Source: a bacterium (GTDB taxonomy: Bacteria > Chlamydiota > Chlamydiia > Chlamydiales > 2-12-FULL-49-11). Taken from it: a DNA stretch of 25,190 nucleotides. Positions 22,494 to 25,190 of this stretch are shown here, piece by piece; positions within the stretch are counted from its first letter, which is position 1; each line of letters begins with the position of its first letter. The stretch is from NCBI GenBank assembly GCA_022600215.1, contig JAHZKV010000068.1, positions 1 through 25,190 on the forward strand, given 5' to 3'. The position numbers and the translations under genes are program-made. Under the pieces are notes generated by a model, which did no database searches, was not told the origin of the DNA, and worked only from the letters and a program-made list of their open reading frames with translations.

Positions 22494-24233
22494 ATGCCTT
22501 TATTGACAAAAGAATGTTTAGAGCTCTTGCGCGATCGGATGGATTTGGTGGAGATTGTTGGATCTCATATTGAGTTGAAGCGCTTTGGTGCAAAATATAA
22601 AGCGCTGTGTCCCTTTCATAATGAGAAGACCCCTTCTTTTACGGTGAGTGCTGGAGATAGTCACTATCACTGCTTTGGGTGCGGTGCCCATGGAGATGGG
22701 GTTGCATTTTTGATGCATTTTTTAGGCCTTACTTTCAATGAAACGGTGGAGTATTTGGCTAACAAATATGGCATTTTGCTTAGCTATACGGGAAAGAAAG
22801 AGGACGCAAAAGATAATAAGCGCGAGTTGTATAAGATCAATAGCCGCACCGCAGAATTTTTTCATTTTCACCTTCTTTACAGTGAGGAGGCAAAAGAGGC
22901 GAAAGAGTATCTTGCCAAGCGCGGCATAGGCGAAGATTTTATCAAGCAGTTTCAAATTGGATATGCTCCTAAAGAGGAGAATTTTCAAAAACGCTTTTAC
23001 CATAGTGAAAAGTTTAGTGATTTTATTCTTGCAGAGGCGGGTATTTTGTCTGGTTCGACAAATCGCCCTTTTTTTTCGGAGCGAATTATGTTTCCTATTC
23101 ATGATGGGGTGGGAAATGTTATTGGTTTTTCGGGTAGGAAGATTTCCGATCATGTCTTTGGCGGGAAATATATCAATACCAAAGAGACCAAAGCATTTAA
23201 AAAATCGAAAACGCTCTTTGGATTAAATTATAGTCGCCGCACCATTGCGAAAACGGGCCGAGCTCTTATTGTAGAAGGACAAATTGATGCACTTCGCCTG
23301 ATCTTTGAAGGGTATGATTATACGGTGGCTTCGCAAGGAACAGCCTTTGGAGAGGAGCATGTCCATGAATTGCTCAAACTTGGCGTGAAAGAGGTGGTTA
23401 TTTGCTTTGATGGGGACGAGGCAGGGGATACCTCTGCACAAAAAGTGGGCCAGCTCTTCCAAAAAGAGGGCGTAGAAGTCTTTGTAAGTAGTTTTGAAAA
23501 GGGGATGGATCCTGATACTTTCTTAGTGGAGCAGGGAAAAGAAGCTTTTGATCGATTACTCCATCAAAAGGAGGGGTATCTCTCTTTTGTGGTGCGGATG
23601 CTCTCTAGAGGTGGAAAAGCAAAAACTCCTGCTGGGAAAAATGCTATTGCTGCGACGATAAAAAAGATGATGGCAAAGTGGAAATATCCTATCATGATTC
23701 ATGAAGGAGAAAAAGAGCTCTCTCGTTTACTCCTTGTTCCGAGTAAGTACTTGGTTACAACAAAAGTGCCGCCTTTACAAGCAGCTCCTCGTAAAAAGGG
23801 GATGGATCCTTTGGAAAAGGACTTACTTCGTTGGTTGTTGCTCGTGAGTGAAGAAAAACACTTGCAGATGATGATGGAAAATATTGAAGAGAGCTTTTTA
23901 GATAGCGCTCCTGCGAAAAAGGTCTTTGGCCTTGCTAAAAGCTTATATGATGAAGAGAGGCCTATTGATTTATTGCATCTTGGTGCATCGCTTACGCAGG
24001 AGCAGATAGAGTTTTTGGAGGAGCTGAAAAAAAAGCGCATGGATGTGAATAAAGAAGAAAGAGGCGTTGCTATGTTGTGCCAAAAGTTGATAGATAGGGA
24101 ATGGGAACGAAAAGGGGAGGCGCTACAAATGAAGATGAAAGAGCCAGATATTAGTGAAGAAGAAATTTTTGCTTTGGCAAAAGAATTTGATGCGATGAAA
24201 AAGACTAAGAAAAATGTATTGGAGAAGAAATGA
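22494..24233 (+). CDS. dnaG: DNA primase
   Basis: It makes the RNA primers for replication and works with the DnaB helicase. Seen: an N-terminal CHC2 zinc finger (C39, H42, C60, C63: CPFHNEKTPSF and YHCFGCGAHGD), the RNA polymerase core with GFSGRKI, and the Toprim domain with VEGQIDALR (E261) and CFDGDEAGD (D306, D308). The last 150 residues are the poorly conserved helicase-interaction region. 579 residues is normal. No ribosome-binding site is visible. It overlaps the following DCC gene by ATGA. Confidence 0.96.
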   Translation: MPLLTKECLELLRDRMDLVEIVGSHIELKRFGAKYKALCPFHNEKTPSFTVSAGDSHYHCFGCGAHGDGVAFLMHFLGLTFNETVEYLANKYGILLSYTGKKEDAKDNKRELYKINSRTAEFFHFHLLYSEEAKEAKEYLAKRGIGEDFIKQFQIGYAPKEENFQKRFYHSEKFSDFILAEAGILSGSTNRPFFSERIMFPIHDGVGNVIGFSGRKISDHVFGGKYINTKETKAFKKSKTLFGLNYSRRTIAKTGRALIVEGQIDALRLIFEGYDYTVASQGTAFGEEHVHELLKLGVKEVVICFDGDEAGDTSAQKVGQLFQKEGVEVFVSSFEKGMDPDTFLVEQGKEAFDRLLHQKEGYLSFVVRMLSRGGKAKTPAGKNAIAATIKKMMAKWKYPIMIHEGEKELSRLLLVPSKYLVTTKVPPLQAAPRKKGMDPLEKDLLRWLLLVSEEKHLQMMMENIEESFLDSAPAKKVFGLAKSLYDEERPIDLLHLGASLTQEQIEFLEELKKKRMDVNKEERGVAMLCQKLIDREWERKGEALQMKMKEPDISEEEIFALAKEFDAMKKTKKNVLEKK

Positions 24234-24580
24234 AAAGGTTATTTTACGACACAAGCTGCCCAGCATGTAAAAGAGTGGTAAACAGAATAAAAAAAGAGAA
24301 TCCAAAGATGTTTATGATGTCTTCTCTTGATGGAAAAAAGGCTAAGCTAGTTTTCCAGGGGAATTACGCTTTCTTGCGTAATAAAAAATCGCGCATGGTG
24401 ATTGTAGATGGGCCAAAAGTTTGGGTAAAAGGGAATGCATTGCTTCGACCATATTGGCTTCTTGGTGGTAAGTGGAAGCTGCTTGGTATCTTCTCTTTTC
24501 TTCCAGGCTTTATGACCTCGCCTTTTATCTCTCTTTGGATAAAAGTGCTCCGTCTCTTCGACAAAAAAACTAAAAAATAG
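24230..24580 (+). CDS. DCC (DUF393) family thiol-disulfide oxidoreductase-like protein
   Basis: A 116-residue protein. Seen: FYDTSCPACKRVV at the N-terminus, the DxxCPxC signature with a CPAC redox motif (C10, C13) of the DCC/DUF393 family, a following strand SSLDGKK, and the C-terminal WLLGGKWKLLGIFSFLPGF region common in the family. Members are small thioredoxin-like proteins of uncertain substrate. The start ATG overlaps the dnaG stop (ATGA), so the two are translated together. The tail carries a basic end (FDKKTKK). The redox role is inferred from the motif. Confidence 0.82.
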   Translation: MKRLFYDTSCPACKRVVNRIKKENPKMFMMSSLDGKKAKLVFQGNYAFLRNKKSRMVIVDGPKVWVKGNALLRPYWLLGGKWKLLGIFSFLPGFMTSPFISLWIKVLRLFDKKTKK

Positions 24581-24582
24581 AG

Positions 24583-24602
24583 TGCATATTATAACTTATG
24601 CA
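24583..24602 (-). terminator. Possible terminator of pgsA
   Basis: TGCATA and TATGCA arms enclose an 8-nt loop that includes part of the pgsA stop. Read on the minus strand, the hairpin is followed by T-rich sequence inside the end of the DCC gene. A six-pair A/T-rich stem is weak. Confidence 0.35.
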
Positions 24603-25190
24603 GGGGCGATAGCAGCTTTGATGTCGCCTCTGTGTACGTAGAGGTATTCTAAGCCAGAGAAGAGCGTGTAGATTGCCGCTGCGCCAATGATCCATGCGGA
24701 AGTAATTTGAAGGGTGTAGAGGGAGATGTAGCCAAGCGAGTAAGGTATCATCATTACTATGATACAGATGATGGCAATTGCTTGGATAACGGCTTTGAGT
24801 TTTCCTGAAAATCGTGCGGCAAGAGTTGTGCCATTTAGGGCGCAAAGGGTTCTAAGGGTGCTGATAATAATTTCTCTAAAAAGAAAGAGGAGCGTCAAAA
24901 GGACAGGTAGTTGGATAAGTCCTTTGGTGAAGGTAAAGAGAACTGATAGGCGAACAATGCTATCTGCCATCGGATCTAAAATTTTTCCTAAGGTGGTCAC
25001 TCTATTTGTTCGGCGAGCAATTAGGCCATCAAAGATGTCGGTGAGTTCTAGTACTGTAACAATAGAGAGTAGGATATAGGGGAGAAGGGCTAGCGGAATT
25101 CCCATTTGGGCGTAGAACAGGTAGATAATGAGAAATACGGGGCAAAGAGCAATTCTGCTCAAGGTGATGATCAAGGGAGTCTGTTTAGCC
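24596..25190 (-). CDS. pgsA: CDP-diacylglycerol-glycerol-3-phosphate 3-phosphatidyltransferase, cut by the window edge
   Basis: It makes phosphatidylglycerol-phosphate from CDP-diacylglycerol and glycerol-3-phosphate at the membrane. Seen: the CDP-alcohol phosphatidyltransferase motif D-G-x2-A-R-x8-G-x3-D-x3-D in DGLIARRTNRVTTLGKILD followed by PMAD, and several membrane segments. The frame stays open from the TTG at 25174 to the edge and adds AKQTP before LIITLSRI, the usual early PgsA block, so the true start lies beyond 25190. The gene is 5'-incomplete here. Together with plsB it supplies membrane phospholipids. The symbol could also apply to a paralogue (two pgsA copies occur in some chlamydiae, as I recall). 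Confidence 0.88.
   Translation of the reverse strand, partial: AKQTPLIITLSRIALCPVFLIIYLFYAQMGIPLALLPYILLSIVTVLELTDIFDGLIARRTNRVTTLGKILDPMADSIVRLSVLFTFTKGLIQLPVLLTLLFLFREIIISTLRTLCALNGTTLAARFSGKLKAVIQAIAIICIIVMMIPYSLGYISLYTLQITSAWIIGAAAIYTLFSGLEYLYVHRGDIKAAIAPA

Noticed and set aside
22722..23153. 143-residue open frame opposite dnaG
   Set aside because: A shadow of dnaG codons; no ribosome-binding site and no recognisable domain.
1..25190. Insertion sequence, prophage, integrase, toxin-antitoxin pair or CRISPR array
   Set aside because: I found no transposase or recombinase motifs, no terminal inverted repeats with target duplications and no regularly spaced repeats in the window.

Overview
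The window is a gene-dense, AT-rich bacterial stretch with no rRNA, tRNA, insertion sequence or CRISPR array that I can see. It most likely comes from a member of the Chlamydiae outside the classical Chlamydia genus, i.e. an environmental or Simkania/Parachlamydia/Waddlia-like lineage. The reasons are a chloroplast-type glycerol-3-phosphate acyltransferase beside RNase G, YceD and L32; a TyrP-type amino acid permease; zinc-independent L36 and S14; and gene blocks matching Chlamydia trachomatis order as I recall it (rnpA-rpmH/rpmJ-rpsN, uvrC-mutS-small protein/dnaG, then pgsA). The genus assignment is an inference.

Layout. 32-6316 (minus) reads as one long run, from upstream to downstream: pcnB, an alpha/beta-hydrolase, lpxB, yceD, rpmF, then after a 101-bp gap rng and plsB. 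It combines RNA decay/processing, lipid A synthesis, a ribosomal protein and phospholipid synthesis. 6393-8266 (plus) carries tyrP and a coupled membrane protein of unknown function. 8256-8726 (minus) is a Tsr3/DTW-like RNA-modification candidate. 8873-12271 (plus) holds three unrecognised genes, two of them N-terminally anchored coiled-coil proteins. 12268-14645 (minus) is rpmH-rnpA-helicase, and 14782-15237 (plus) is rpmJ-rpsN; the two units diverge from promoters that share a -35 box. 15355-16446 is another unrecognised anchored protein, 16477-17016 a GYF_2 membrane protein and 17219-17692 an Asp23-family protein. 17797-22399 (minus) is a small conserved protein, mutS and uvrC. 22494-24580 (plus) is dnaG and a DCC-family protein. 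pgsA (minus) runs off the right edge.

The core genes cover DNA repair and replication (mutS, uvrC, helicase, dnaG), translation (L32, L34, L36, S14, RNase P protein) and envelope lipids (plsB, pgsA, lpxB). Between the core blocks lie five genes I cannot assign (7604, 8873, 9910, 11792, 15355). Four of them share one plan: a short N-terminus, one membrane segment near residues 26-52, then a long helical domain. They are the best candidates for undescribed, lineage-specific biology here. The most interesting structural observations are rpmH lying wholly inside an open rnpA frame, a divergent promoter pair sharing one -35 hexamer, three possible leaderless starts, an internal triplication in the 15355 gene, and a dyad-rich spacer at 17693-17796.
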